The notes beneath the pieces are model-generated. The model worked only from the letters and a program-made list of their open reading frames with translations, was not told the DNA's origin and searched no databases. Of a stretch of DNA of 64,000 nt, positions 36,642-46,209 are shown piece by piece. This stretch comes from Rhodobacteraceae bacterium D3-12 (GTDB taxonomy: Bacteria; Pseudomonadota; Alphaproteobacteria; Rhodobacterales; Rhodobacteraceae), in assembly GCA_025916135.1 (NCBI GenBank), contig CP104793.1, positions 2,790,001 through 2,854,000 on the forward strand, in the 5' to 3' direction. Positions within the stretch are counted from its first letter, which is position 1. Every line of letters begins with the position of its first letter. The translations under genes were made by a program, and so were the position numbers.

Positions 36642-37142
36642 ATGCCCGCAAAGACGCGACCAGAACGCCCCGCGCCCAGCCCGAAAGACATGCTGCCCAT
36701 CGGCCATATCGCCCGACGCACCGGCCTCGCTGTCTCGGCCATCCGCTTTTACGAGGAAAAAGGCCTGCTCCGCTCTGTGCGCGCCGCCTCGGGCCACCGC
36801 CGCTATGCCCGCGCCGACATCCGCCGCCTGTCCTTCATCCGCATCGCTCAAAGCTTCGGCTTCACCCTGCCGCAAATCCGCGAGGTTCTGGCAACGCTGC
36901 CCAACGCCCGCACCCCCACAGCCGCCGACTGGCGCAAAATCTCCGAAGGGTTTCGCAGCGAACTCGACGCCCGCATCGCGACACTTGAAAAACTGCGCGA
37001 TGATCTTGACGGCTGTATCGGTTGCGGCTGTCTCAGCCTTGATCGCTGCCGCCTCTATAACCCTACCGACAAAGCCAATAGCGCCGGCCCCGGCCCGCGC
37101 TATTTGATGGGCGACACGGCGGCGGATTTCGACACCGCCTGA
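36642..37142 (+). CDS. soxR: Redox-sensitive transcriptional activator SoxR
   Basis: 166 aa from the ATG at 36642. MerR-type DNA-binding part (PIGHIARRTGLAVSAIRFYEEKGLL), long dimer helix, and the SoxR [2Fe-2S] loop CIGCGCLSLDRC (Cys-x2-Cys-x-Cys-x5-Cys). The oxidised cluster switches on a target promoter; here that is almost certainly the divergent VOC gene, since no soxS is present. The 3' end overlaps the convergent hxlR gene by 43 bp. Confidence 0.95.
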   Translation: MPAKTRPERPAPSPKDMLPIGHIARRTGLAVSAIRFYEEKGLLRSVRAASGHRRYARADIRRLSFIRIAQSFGFTLPQIREVLATLPNARTPTAADWRKISEGFRSELDARIATLEKLRDDLDGCIGCGCLSLDRCRLYNPTDKANSAGPGPRYLMGDTAADFDTA

Positions 37143-37633
37143 TCTGCGCCCACCTCTGATCCCGGCTCGAAACCCGGCTCAAAACCCGTCTCGAAACCCG
37201 GCCCCGCCACCATGCGCATGTCGCGCCGTGCCAACTTGCGCCCGTCCGCCCCCACGGGCCAAAGCGGTGCCACCCGCACGCCGCTCTTCTTTTCAACACT
37301 CATCACCGGCTCATGCCCCGCGCCATAGATTTGCGCATTGCCCCAATCCGCCATCGCCATCATCACCGGCAACAACGCCTCGCCCTTCTCGCTCAGGACA
37401 TAGGCAAACCGCTTGCCCGCATGCCCCACATCCTGTCGCTGCAAAACCCCGTGCTCGACGAGCGCGCCAAGCCTCTGGCTCAACAGGTTCTTGGCAATCC
37501 CGGTATGGCGCTCGAATTCGCCAAACCGTGTCCGCCCCAGAAACGCCTCGCGCAGGATCAACATGCTCCAGTGATCGCCAATCACATTCACCGTGGCGGC
37601 AATCGGACAGGGTTGCGTGTGACGCAGGGTCAT
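37100..37633 (-). CDS. HxlR family transcriptional regulator
   Basis: 177 aa from the ATG at 37633; a GTG at 37678 would add 15 residues. The winged helix is typical: CPIAATVNVIGDHWSMLILREAFLGRTRFGEFERHTGIAKNLLSQRLGAL. The C-terminus carries an unusual tail with three 12-bp repeats in the DNA (37163-37200), giving ETGFEPGFEPGSE. It is divergent from an SDR/isomerase pair and should bind the palindrome at 37691-37717. Its 3' end runs 43 bp into soxR. Confidence 0.9.
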   Translation of the reverse strand: MTLRHTQPCPIAATVNVIGDHWSMLILREAFLGRTRFGEFERHTGIAKNLLSQRLGALVEHGVLQRQDVGHAGKRFAYVLSEKGEALLPVMMAMADWGNAQIYGAGHEPVMSVEKKSGVRVAPLWPVGADGRKLARRDMRMVAGPGFETGFEPGFEPGSEVGADQAVSKSAAVSPIK

Positions 37634-37690
37634 AAGGGCCTCACCGCCGGAACCCGGCATTTGTGGTTGATCTTTCACCCTGCTCTATGC

Positions 37691-37717
37691 AGTTTGGTTT
37701 CAAATTGCAACCAAACT
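37691..37717. promoter_or_regulatory. Palindromic operator between hxlR and the SDR gene
   Basis: Perfect 9-bp arms AGTTTGGTT (37691-37699) and AACCAAACT (37709-37717) with a 9-bp centre. It is 58 bp before the hxlR ATG and 66 bp before the SDR ATG, the usual place for an HxlR dimer. Spacing of arms fits contacts two helical turns apart. Confidence 0.75.
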
Positions 37718-37782
37718 CAGCCGGGGTCCAAACCCAAACCGCCCCCAAACCCGCGCCCCGTCTGATGCGAAAGGATACGCCA

Positions 37783-38514
37783 ATGCCCGCGACCTCCTGC
37801 CTTGTGATCGGTGCAGGCGATGACACCGGGGCCGCCATTGGCCGCGCCTTTGCCCGTGATGGCCATGCCGCCTGTCTGGTCCGCCGCAACCGCCACGCCG
37901 AGGCGCTCGAAACGCTGGCCCAATCCATCCGCAACGAAGGTCACGCCGCCCATGCCCTGCCCGCCGATGCCCGTGACGAGGACGCGATGATCGCCCTGAT
38001 CGAGCATATCGAGACCCAGATCGCGCCCATCGAGGTTGCCGTCTTCAACATCGGCGCAAATGTCAGCTTCCCGATCACCGAAATGACCACCCGCGTCTAT
38101 CGCAAGGTCTGGGAAATGGGGGCGTTCGCCGGTTTCCTCATGGGGCGCGAAGTGGCCAAACGGATGCTCACCCGCGGCCACGGCACCATCATCTTTACCG
38201 GCGCCACCGCCAGCACCCGTGGCAGCAAAGGCATGAGCGCCTTCGCAGGGTCCAAACACGCCCTGCGCGCGCTCGCACAGTCCATGGCGCGCGAACTGGG
38301 GCCGCAAAACATCCATGTCGCCCACACCATCATCGACGGCGCGATCGATTCCAACTTCATCCGCGAGAATGTTCCCGGCGTTGATGACCTGCGCGACCGT
38401 GACGCCATTCTCAACCCCGATGCCATCGCCCAGAATTACGTGATGCTGCATCACCAACCACGCTCTGCCTGGACGCATGAGCTTGACCTGCGCCCTTGGG
38501 CGGAAAAATGGTAA
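37783..38514 (+). CDS. SDR-like protein lacking the catalytic tyrosine
   Basis: 243 aa from the ATG at 37783, 9 bp after AAAGGA. SDR fold: cofactor loop VIGAGDDTGAAIGRAFARDG (a GxGxDTGxAIG variant), FNIGANV in the NAG position, FTGATASTRG (Ser). In the YxxxK motif the Tyr is Phe: SAFAGSKHALRALAQSMA. Roseobacter glucose/ribitol-like SDRs with this change exist, but normal dehydrogenase activity would not be expected. It precedes a DsbA-fold isomerase gene by 12 bp and faces the HxlR regulator. Confidence 0.87.
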   Translation: MPATSCLVIGAGDDTGAAIGRAFARDGHAACLVRRNRHAEALETLAQSIRNEGHAAHALPADARDEDAMIALIEHIETQIAPIEVAVFNIGANVSFPITEMTTRVYRKVWEMGAFAGFLMGREVAKRMLTRGHGTIIFTGATASTRGSKGMSAFAGSKHALRALAQSMARELGPQNIHVAHTIIDGAIDSNFIRENVPGVDDLRDRDAILNPDAIAQNYVMLHHQPRSAWTHELDLRPWAEKW

Positions 38515-38526
38515 GGACCTGTTTCA

Positions 38527-39129
38527 ATGACCAAAAAACTTGATTTCATTTTCGACTTTGGAAGCACGAACGCCTATCTCGCGTACAAAGTCCTGCCCGC
38601 CCTCGCCGCACGCACCGGCGCTGAAATCACCTATCTGCCCTGCCTTCTGGGGGGCGTGTTCAAGGCGACCAATAACCAATCCCCCATCGTCGCCTTCGGC
38701 AACGTCAAAGGCAAACTCGACTATGAGCGCACCGAAATCATGCGCTTCATTGCCAAACATGGCCTCACCGATTTTCAGATGAACCCGCATTTCCCGGTCA
38801 ACACGCTGATCTTGATGCGGGGCGCCATTGCCGCCGACATGGACGGCACCCTCCTGCCCTATGTCGAGGCCGGAATGCGCGCCATGTGGGAAAGCGGGCT
38901 GGATATGAGCGACCCTGATGTCTTTGTCGCCGCCATGAATGACGCAGGCCTTGACGGCGCAACCCTCCTCGCCCGCACCCAAGACCCAAAGATCAAGGCC
39001 AAGCTGGTCGAAAACACCGCCGCCGCGGTTGATCGTGGCGTATTCGGTATGCCCACGTTCTTTGTTGGCGATCAGATGTTCTTTGGCAAAGAACGCCTCG
39101 GGCAGATCGAAGAGGAACTGATCGGGTAA
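38527..39129 (+). CDS. 2-hydroxychromene-2-carboxylate isomerase-like DsbA family protein
   Basis: 200 aa. DsbA/kappa-GST fold: KLDFIFDFGSTNAYLAYKVLPALAARTG, LGGVFKATNNQSP, and RGVFGMPTFFVGDQMFFGKERL. The N-terminal Ser of FDFGST takes the place of the DsbA CxxC, as in HCCA isomerases, which use glutathione. Likely a glutathione-dependent isomerase or transferase on an aromatic or other xenobiotic; coupled with the SDR-like gene. Confidence 0.88.
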   Translation: MTKKLDFIFDFGSTNAYLAYKVLPALAARTGAEITYLPCLLGGVFKATNNQSPIVAFGNVKGKLDYERTEIMRFIAKHGLTDFQMNPHFPVNTLILMRGAIAADMDGTLLPYVEAGMRAMWESGLDMSDPDVFVAAMNDAGLDGATLLARTQDPKIKAKLVENTAAAVDRGVFGMPTFFVGDQMFFGKERLGQIEEELIG

Positions 39130-39150
39130 AACCCCCGCGCCGCCCCACGC

Positions 39151-39825
39151 TCACCACGGAACGCGCTTACCGGCCCAGTCGTAAAACCCGCCTGTGTCCT
39201 GCGGCCCCAACCCGTCTATAACGCCCAGCAGATTGGCCGCGGCCACCGCTGGGCTCACCTTGTCATGGCCCGAATAATTCTCGGTAAAGCGGGTCTCAAC
39301 CGTGCCGGGGTGCAAACAAACGCACACCGCATGCTTGTGGCTGCGCGCCAGCTCAATCGCACCGGTGTGAACGATCTGGTTCAACGCCGCCTTGGACGCG
39401 CGATAGGCATACCACCCCCCGGCCCGATTATCCCCGATCGAACCGACCCGCGCCGAAAGGGCCGCAAAAACACCCCGCCGCCCCCGCGGCAAAAGCCGCT
39501 TTGCATGGCGCAACACCAAGGCCGGACCAATCGCATTCACCGCAAATTGCGCCGCCATTTCTGCACCGCTCACCTCGCGCAGCGCCTTTTCGGGGCGCGC
39601 CGCACCGCCCGTCAAAACCCCACTGGCGACCAGCATCAAATCGACCCCCGGTTCTACGGCCTCCAAAGCGGCCTCCACCGTCTCGGGCTGGGTCAAATCA
39701 AAACCGTCGCGCGACCGGCTCAACCCCATCACATCATACCCGCGCTGGCCCAATGCCGTGCTCAGCGCCCCTCCAACCCCGCCGGACGCGCCGATCACCA
39801 ATGCCCGTTTTGCATGCTCTGTCAT
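39151..39825 (-). CDS. SDR family oxidoreductase (C-factor-like)
   Basis: 224 aa. ALVIGASGGVGGALSTALGQRGYDVMGLSR (cofactor loop), NAIGPALVLRHAKRLLP, ALSARVGSIGDN, and YRASKAALNQ with the catalytic Tyr and Lys; the FTENYSGHDKVSP stretch and short length match the C-factor (CsgA-like) subgroup. Substrate unknown. It is convergent with the isomerase gene (21 bp between stops) and divergent from the leu leader. Confidence 0.88.
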   Translation of the reverse strand: MTEHAKRALVIGASGGVGGALSTALGQRGYDVMGLSRSRDGFDLTQPETVEAALEAVEPGVDLMLVASGVLTGGAARPEKALREVSGAEMAAQFAVNAIGPALVLRHAKRLLPRGRRGVFAALSARVGSIGDNRAGGWYAYRASKAALNQIVHTGAIELARSHKHAVCVCLHPGTVETRFTENYSGHDKVSPAVAAANLLGVIDGLGPQDTGGFYDWAGKRVPW

Positions 39826-39949
39826 CAGTCTGCCTGCATAAAGAATATGCGCCCCGCCCGCCGCCTTTGTTCACCCGAGCCATAGCATTTTTGCCGCCCC
39901 GTTTCATTTTTAACTTTATCTTCGTGCCGTCCCGCGTATAAATCCCCCC

Positions 39950-40048
39950 ATGACCACGCAGACGCATATCCTTTCCTTGATCGCCGCCCCCGCCTTGCGG
40001 GCGAACGGTGCGCGTCTTGCCGCTCTGCTAATCCTTAGCCGCCTCTGA
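39950..40048 (+). CDS. leuL: Leucine-rich leader peptide of leuA
   Basis: A 32-codon frame, ATG at 39950 and TGA at 40046-40048, ends 91 bp before leuA. It encodes eight leucines, four of them in the last seven codons (LLILSRL at the end; codons CTG CTA ATC CTT AGC CGC CTC). The last codons lie at the base of competing RNA stems. This is the layout of amino-acid attenuator leaders: ribosome stalling at Leu codons would select the RNA fold. Too short for domain evidence; the call rests on codon content and position. Confidence 0.72.
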   Translation: MTTQTHILSLIAAPALRANGARLAALLILSRL

Positions 40049-40116
40049 GCGTGCCACTCCGGCGCGAGCGCTCAGAGGAGTTCGGTTTCGCGCCAAGAGG
40101 CAGCCAGTAGGCTAAG
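40034..40116 (+). promoter_or_regulatory. Competing stem-loops, attenuator-like leader of leuA
   Basis: Stem A: CCTCTGAGCG (40042-40051) with CGCTCAGAGG (40069-40078), perfect 10 bp. Stem B: CTTAGCC and GCCTCT (40034-40046) with AGAGGC (40096-40101) and GGCTAAG (40110-40116). Stem C: GGCGCGA (40061-40067) with TCGCGCC (40088-40094). A and B share bases and cannot coexist. Stem B starts in the Leu codons of the leader peptide. No T-run follows stem B, so control may act on translation rather than by termination. Confidence 0.65.
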
Positions 40117-40139
40117 GAAAATTCAAAAGAGATCCCAAA

Positions 40140-41708
40140 ATGACTGATACATCCAAGCAGGACCGCGTCCTGATCTTTGACACCACCCTGCGCGACGGCG
40201 AACAATCCCCCGGCGCCACGATGACCCACGAGGAAAAGCTCGAAATCGCCGAGATGCTCGACGATATGGGCGTCGACATCATCGAAGCGGGCTTCCCCAT
40301 CGCCTCCGAAGGCGACTTCCGCGCCGTGAACGAAATCGCGAAGCGCTCGAAAAACTCGGTGATCTGCGGGCTTTCCCGCGCCAATTTCAAAGACATCGAC
40401 CGCTGTTTCGAGGCGATCCGCGATGCCGCCCAGCCGCGCATCCACACCTTCATCGGCACCTCGCCGCTCCACCGTCAGATCCCCAATCTGACACAGGATG
40501 AAATGGCCGACCGCATCCACGATACGGTGACCCACGCCCGCAACCTCTGTGACAATGTGCAATGGTCGCCGATGGATGCCACGCGCACCGAATGGGATTA
40601 CCTCTGCCGCGTCATCGAAATCGCGATCAAGGCCGGGGCCACCACCATCAACATCCCCGATACCGTGGGTTACACCGCGCCCGAAGAAAGCGCCGATCTC
40701 ATTCGCCGCCTGATTGAAACCATCCCCGGCGCGGACGAGGTGGTGTTCGCCACCCACTGCCACAATGACCTCGGCATGGCCACGGCCAACTCCCTCGCCG
40801 CCGTTGCCGCCGGTGCGCGCCAGATCGAATGCACCATCAACGGCCTCGGCGAACGCGCAGGCAACACCGCTCTGGAAGAGGTGGTGATGGCGATGAAAAC
40901 CCGCAACGACATCATGCCGTGGCACACCGGCATCGACACGACCAAGATCATGGCGATCTCGCGCCGTGTCGCCACCGTCTCGGGCTTCCCGGTGCAGTTC
41001 AACAAGGCGATCGTCGGCAAAAACGCCTTCGCCCATGAAAGCGGCATCCATCAGGACGGCATGCTCAAGAACCCCGAGAATTTCGAGATCATGAAGCCCG
41101 AAGACGTCGGCCTCGCCGGCACCTCTCTGCCCTTGGGCAAACACTCCGGCCGCGCCGCCCTGCGTGACAAGCTCGACCAGCTCGGCTTCGAGGTGGGCGA
41201 TAACCAGCTCAAGGACATCTTTGTTCAGTTCAAAGACCTCGCCGACCGCAAGAAAGAGGTGTTTGACGATGACATCCTCGCCCTGATGCGGGTCGGTGAA
41301 TCGACCGAAAACGCCCGCCTCCGGCTCAAAACCCTGCGTGTCGCCTGCGGCACCGGCGGCCCGGCCGAAGCAACCTTGGTGATGGAAATCGACGGGGAAG
41401 AGAAAACCGCAATCGAACGCGGCGACGGCCCGGTCGATGCCAGCTTCCGCGCCATCCGCGCGCTGCACCCCAACACGGCGCACCTTGAGCTTTATCAGGT
41501 CCACGCCGTCACCGAAGGCACCGACGCCCAAGCCACCGTCACCGTCCGGCTCGAGGAAGGCGGCAACATCGCCACCGGCCAATCGGCGGACACCGACACC
41601 GTGGTCGCCTCGGCCAAGGCCTATATCCACGCCCTCAACCGTCTGCTCACAAGGCGCGGCAAACTGGGCGAGGATCAAAAAGAGATCAGCTACCGCGACA
41701 TGAGCTAA
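40140..41708 (+). CDS. leuA: 2-isopropylmalate synthase
   Basis: 522 aa, the long type. It begins RVLIFDTTLRDGEQSPGATM with the metal-binding Asp and the family signature; GLSRANFKDI, HCHNDLGMATANSLAAVAAGA (metal His-x-His) and NALE-like GERAGNTALEEVVMA follow, and the C-terminal regulatory domain carries VACGTGGPAEATLVME. It makes 2-isopropylmalate from acetyl-CoA and 2-oxoisovalerate, the first leucine step. The leader peptide upstream points to leucine-dependent control. Confidence 0.97.
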   Translation: MTDTSKQDRVLIFDTTLRDGEQSPGATMTHEEKLEIAEMLDDMGVDIIEAGFPIASEGDFRAVNEIAKRSKNSVICGLSRANFKDIDRCFEAIRDAAQPRIHTFIGTSPLHRQIPNLTQDEMADRIHDTVTHARNLCDNVQWSPMDATRTEWDYLCRVIEIAIKAGATTINIPDTVGYTAPEESADLIRRLIETIPGADEVVFATHCHNDLGMATANSLAAVAAGARQIECTINGLGERAGNTALEEVVMAMKTRNDIMPWHTGIDTTKIMAISRRVATVSGFPVQFNKAIVGKNAFAHESGIHQDGMLKNPENFEIMKPEDVGLAGTSLPLGKHSGRAALRDKLDQLGFEVGDNQLKDIFVQFKDLADRKKEVFDDDILALMRVGESTENARLRLKTLRVACGTGGPAEATLVMEIDGEEKTAIERGDGPVDASFRAIRALHPNTAHLELYQVHAVTEGTDAQATVTVRLEEGGNIATGQSADTDTVVASAKAYIHALNRLLTRRGKLGEDQKEISYRDMS

Positions 41709-41750
41709 CGACGCAAGCATCGCGCCCGGCTGAAACCCCAACGCGCAAAC

Positions 41751-41791
41751 GCGGTCCAGAACCGGATGATCCCATCCCCACTGGACCGCGT
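41751..41791. terminator. Inverted repeat after leuA
   Basis: CGCGGTCCAG (41751-41760) and CTGGACCGCG (41782-41791), perfect 10 bp, enclosing a smaller stem GGATG/CATCC. It is 42 bp after the leuA stop and may end the transcript, though no T-run follows. The remainder of 41709-41989 has no gene pattern. Confidence 0.5.
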
Positions 41792-41989
41792 CGGCGCACA
41801 GCTCTCGACACTTGCCAAACCCGCCACACCGCGCGTTTCTCTCATCGCGCCGAGTCATGGCCCAAACGGCTCCGGCTCCCCCGCCCGCCGGCGCTCCCCC
41901 TAAAGGCCACGCGCCCGGCTGACCTCCCTAGGCTTTCTCGCCCCACGTCAGAGCAAACAGCAAAACCGCACCCCCCGCGCGTCCCCCCC

Positions 41990-42056
41990 TTCATCTGACC
42001 CAAAATATCCCGGGGGTGAGGCCAAAGGCCGAGGGGGCAGCGCCCCCTCCCCTGCC
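41990..42056 (+). repeat. Family A intergenic repeat, copy 4 (variant tail)
   Basis: Head TTCATCTGACCCAAAATATC then CCGGGGG, followed by a different tail: TGAGGCCAAAGGCCGA and the hairpin GAGGGGGCAGCGCCCCCTC. It ends 8 bp before the stop of the acyltransferase gene, in a convergent gap. Confidence 0.8.
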
Positions 42057-42063
42057 TGCCAAA

Positions 42064-43158
42064 TCACACCAACGGCAACGGCCTGTTGTTCGCCTTGACC
42101 AACACCCATCCCACCGGCAGGCAAATCACCACCGCTACCAGCGTAAGCAGGCTCGGCGTCAGCCCCGCCACCTGCTCCAGTACCAGCAAAACCAAGGCAT
42201 GAACGAAATAAATAGCCGCCGACATCGGCGCCATCCACGGCGCGGCCCGCACCCCCTTCAGGCGCAACAACCAGGCAAAGATCACCGGCGCCAAAGCGAA
42301 ATTCATCACCGCCACTTCGAACACCGCATCATGCGCAAACCCCACGTATTTCACCCAGTTTTCCAGCATAAGCAGCGCAACAAGCCCCAGCACCACGGGC
42401 CAGCGGCTCACCCGCCCAAGCCAATCGCGCACCGCCTCCTCCTGCATCAGGTAGCCCAGCGCCATAAAGGGAAACCCATAAAACAAGAAGTTGCGCGGCA
42501 AGGCATAAAGCGCGTTGTGATGCTTCACCGTCTCGAAATCGACCAGCACATCAAGGGCATATTGCACCACGCCCCCGGTCAGATACAGCGCCCCTGCCAG
42601 CGCCAAAAGCCACCCCGCCGGCAGCCCCCGCAACCGGGCAAGCATCAACCCGCCACCGATCAAAGCGGGCATAAACCACAAATGCCCCGCGCCAAAGAAA
42701 ATCCAGAACCCCGCCTTGGCAAAGGAAAAACTGCCCAAAGGCATCCAGCACCCAATATAAACCGCGCTCCACACCAGATGCAGCAGCACCAACCGCTTGG
42801 CCCATGCCCCCACCCCACGACGGATCTGCACGGCAAAGAAAAACCCCGACATCATCAGGAACAGCGGAATGATGATCCGCGCCCAGCCCCCGACAAAGGT
42901 AAAGAAATAAAGCGGATAGCTCAGATCAACAAACAACCGGCCATGCGCCCCAACCACAACCAGCGCCATGATGAACCGCGCCAGATCAAGCGCCTCAACA
43001 CGCGCCGCACTCTGTCCCAGCTCTGCTGCGGCCACCGGTGCGCCCACCGATACGGCCACTGGCGCGACAGCGTCCCTCACGGCTCCCGTCAGAGGGTCCG
43101 TTACAGGGTCCGCCACGGTCACCGTCGCCGCACGCGAAAAGGAAGCATCACCGTTCAT
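42064..43158 (-). CDS. Acyltransferase family membrane protein (OafA/Wzy-like)
   Basis: 364 aa. About ten membrane helices. Acyltransferase-3 pattern: ALDLARFIMALVVVGAHGRLF (catalytic-type His), RIIIPLFLMMSGFFFAVQ, and HLWFMPALIGGGLM. The first 50 residues are a low-complexity V/A/D stretch with no membrane helix, unusual for the family. Members O-acylate surface sugars or other exported molecules. No neighbours point to the substrate. Confidence 0.85.
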   Translation of the reverse strand: MNGDASFSRAATVTVADPVTDPLTGAVRDAVAPVAVSVGAPVAAAELGQSAARVEALDLARFIMALVVVGAHGRLFVDLSYPLYFFTFVGGWARIIIPLFLMMSGFFFAVQIRRGVGAWAKRLVLLHLVWSAVYIGCWMPLGSFSFAKAGFWIFFGAGHLWFMPALIGGGLMLARLRGLPAGWLLALAGALYLTGGVVQYALDVLVDFETVKHHNALYALPRNFLFYGFPFMALGYLMQEEAVRDWLGRVSRWPVVLGLVALLMLENWVKYVGFAHDAVFEVAVMNFALAPVIFAWLLRLKGVRAAPWMAPMSAAIYFVHALVLLVLEQVAGLTPSLLTLVAVVICLPVGWVLVKANNRPLPLV

Positions 43159-43266
43159 TCAAGCGATCACCCTTACAAATAAGACCCTTGTTTTAGTCGA
43201 TTTTGCCTCATCACCGTGGGTTTTTTCGGAAACACTTCGTTTCCCGGCGTTCACCAACACGCCTGA

Positions 43267-44469
<1,203 letters not shown>

Positions 44470-44677
44470 AGCGCCCTCGGCACCGATCCCAAAGCCCGCG
44501 CGAACACGCCCGACCGCGTCCCGGATTTAATCCGGGACCGCGCGCGCCCGAACCAGCCCCTGCCCAGATCCAAGCGCCAAGCGCCCCCCCACACAACATC
44601 CCGGCAATTCCCCGGCTTGCACCTCCCTGCCACTCCCCCTAAGCTGCCCGCGATCCTGCATCTCAAAGGCCGCACCA

Positions 44678-45894
44678 ATGACATTCGACTACACCCCCTC
44701 CTGCCGACAAACACGCCCGACCCCGCCCCCCGTTGGAGCGGCTTTCCCGCCTATAACTTTGTCGGCGGACATATCGACAACGCCACCGTCCCCGTCGATG
44801 AACTGCGCGCCGCCGTCGACCGCGCCCTTGCGCGTGACGGCTCCGATCTTGCCACCTATCACCTGCAAAGCGGGCCCCAAGGGTATCTCCCCCTGCGCAG
44901 CTTCGTGGCCGAAAAACTCAAACGCTACGCCGGGATCAACACCACAGCCGATGACATCCTGCTCACCTCCGGCTCCCTCCAAGGGCTTGATCTGGTTAAC
45001 AAACTTCTGCTTTCCCCCGGTGACACCGTGATCGTCGAGGAATCAAACTACGGCGGCGCATTCACCAAACTGCGCAAGCTCGGCGTCAACATGGTGCAGA
45101 TCCCGCTGGATGACCAAGGCATGCGCATGGACGCGCTCGAAACCGCGCTTTCCGACCTCGCCCAGCGCGGCATCACGCCGAAATACATCTTCGCCATCAT
45201 CACCGTGCACAATCCCACCGGCACGATCCTGCCGCTAGAGCGCCGCCACCAGATGCTGGACCTTGCCCGCAAATACGGCGTCCCGGTTTTTGAGGATGAA
45301 TGCTATTCCGACATCACATGGGCCAACAGCCGTCCCCCCGCGCTTCGTGCGCTTGATGACAGCGGTATGGTGATCCACGTCGGGACCTTCTCCAAAACCA
45401 TCGGCCCGGCCCTGCGCGTGGGCTATATCAACGCCGATTGGCCGGTGCTGGGCCGGCTTGTCGCGCTGAAATCCGATGCCGGCTCGCCCGCGCTGGACCA
45501 GATGGTTTTGGCCGAATTTGGCCCCGCGCATTTCGACGATCACGTCAAGCAGTGCAACGCCGTTCTCGAAGGCAAGCTCGACACGCTGATCGACGCGCTG
45601 AACGAGCATTTCGGCACCTCCGTGGCGTTCACCAAACCGCCCGGCGGCATTTTCCTGTGGATCAAACTCCCCACCGGTGTCAGCGCCGCGCGTTTGGCCC
45701 AGGCCGCCGCCGCCAAAGGCGTGTCTATCAACCCCGGCCCGGAATGGTCGCTGCAATCCGATGCCGACGGCTGGATGCGCCTGTGCTTTGCCAACCCGCC
45801 CAAAGAGACGATCCGCGACGGCGTCGCCCGCCTCGCCGCGATCTGCCACGATGAATTCGGCGTGCCCGAAGTCAGCGGCAATATCCGACGGTAA
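44678..45894 (+). CDS. PLP-dependent aminotransferase (class I/II), frame broken near residue 7
   Basis: The ATG at 44678 starts MTFDYTP, then the main frame continues as LLPTNTPDPAPRWSGFPAYN; they join if the five-C run at 44694-44698 had six. The unbroken frame reaches back to an unconvincing ATG at 44617. Fold type I aminotransferase: SGSLQGLDLVNKLLLSPGD, HNPTGTILPLERR, DECYSDITW and the PLP lysine in HVGTFSKTIGPALRVGY. It resembles the 2-aminoadipate/MocR-type transaminases. About 405 aa after repair. It stands between mreB and mreC, an unusual place. Confidence 0.85.
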
Positions 45895-45990
45895 CGGTTA
45901 AGGCGGGGCCAAAATCCTACGTTGCGCCCCGCGTTTTACTCACCTTATGTTCCCATCAATCCCCTACCCCCAAAGAGGCCGCAAACACGT

Positions 45991-46209
45991 ATGAGAGCAA
46001 CTCTAAGACGCCACGCCGTCGCGGTCTGCAATGACAAGATCGCCAAGAAGGGAGAGACCGTAGGCCTCTCTTTCTATGCGTTTTTCGCCAATAAAAATGA
46101 TGATCCGGCCTTGCTTATGGAGGCCGCCGAATGGTGGATCAAAACCCACGAATTGGATCACTTCGAGAAAGCGGTGAAGATTCGCGATATGATCTCTTCG
46201 GGAGTTTGA
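45991..46209 (+). CDS. Small conserved protein (DUF6500-like), function unknown
   Basis: 72 aa from the ATG at 45991, with AGAGG upstream. The sequence RRHAVAVCNDKIAKKGETVG, LSFYAFFANKNDDPALLMEA and AEWWIKTHELDHFEKAVKIR is strongly patterned and looks like a real small cytosolic helical protein. I relate it to the DUF6500 group only from memory. It lies between the aminotransferase and mreC. Confidence 0.65.
   Translation: MRATLRRHAVAVCNDKIAKKGETVGLSFYAFFANKNDDPALLMEAAEWWIKTHELDHFEKAVKIRDMISSGV

Noticed and set aside
40035-41858. 607-codon open frame opposite leuA
   Set aside because: Antisense of leuA with shadow composition; leuA motifs are complete on the plus strand.
42016-43182. 388-codon open frame opposite the acyltransferase gene
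   Set aside because: Gln/His/Lys/Pro-rich composition typical of antisense of a membrane protein; the minus frame has the acyltransferase motifs.
43222-43238. Hairpin GGAAACACTTCGTTTCC upstream of mreB as an operator
   Set aside because: Six-bp arms are short for G+C-rich DNA and nothing links them to a regulator.
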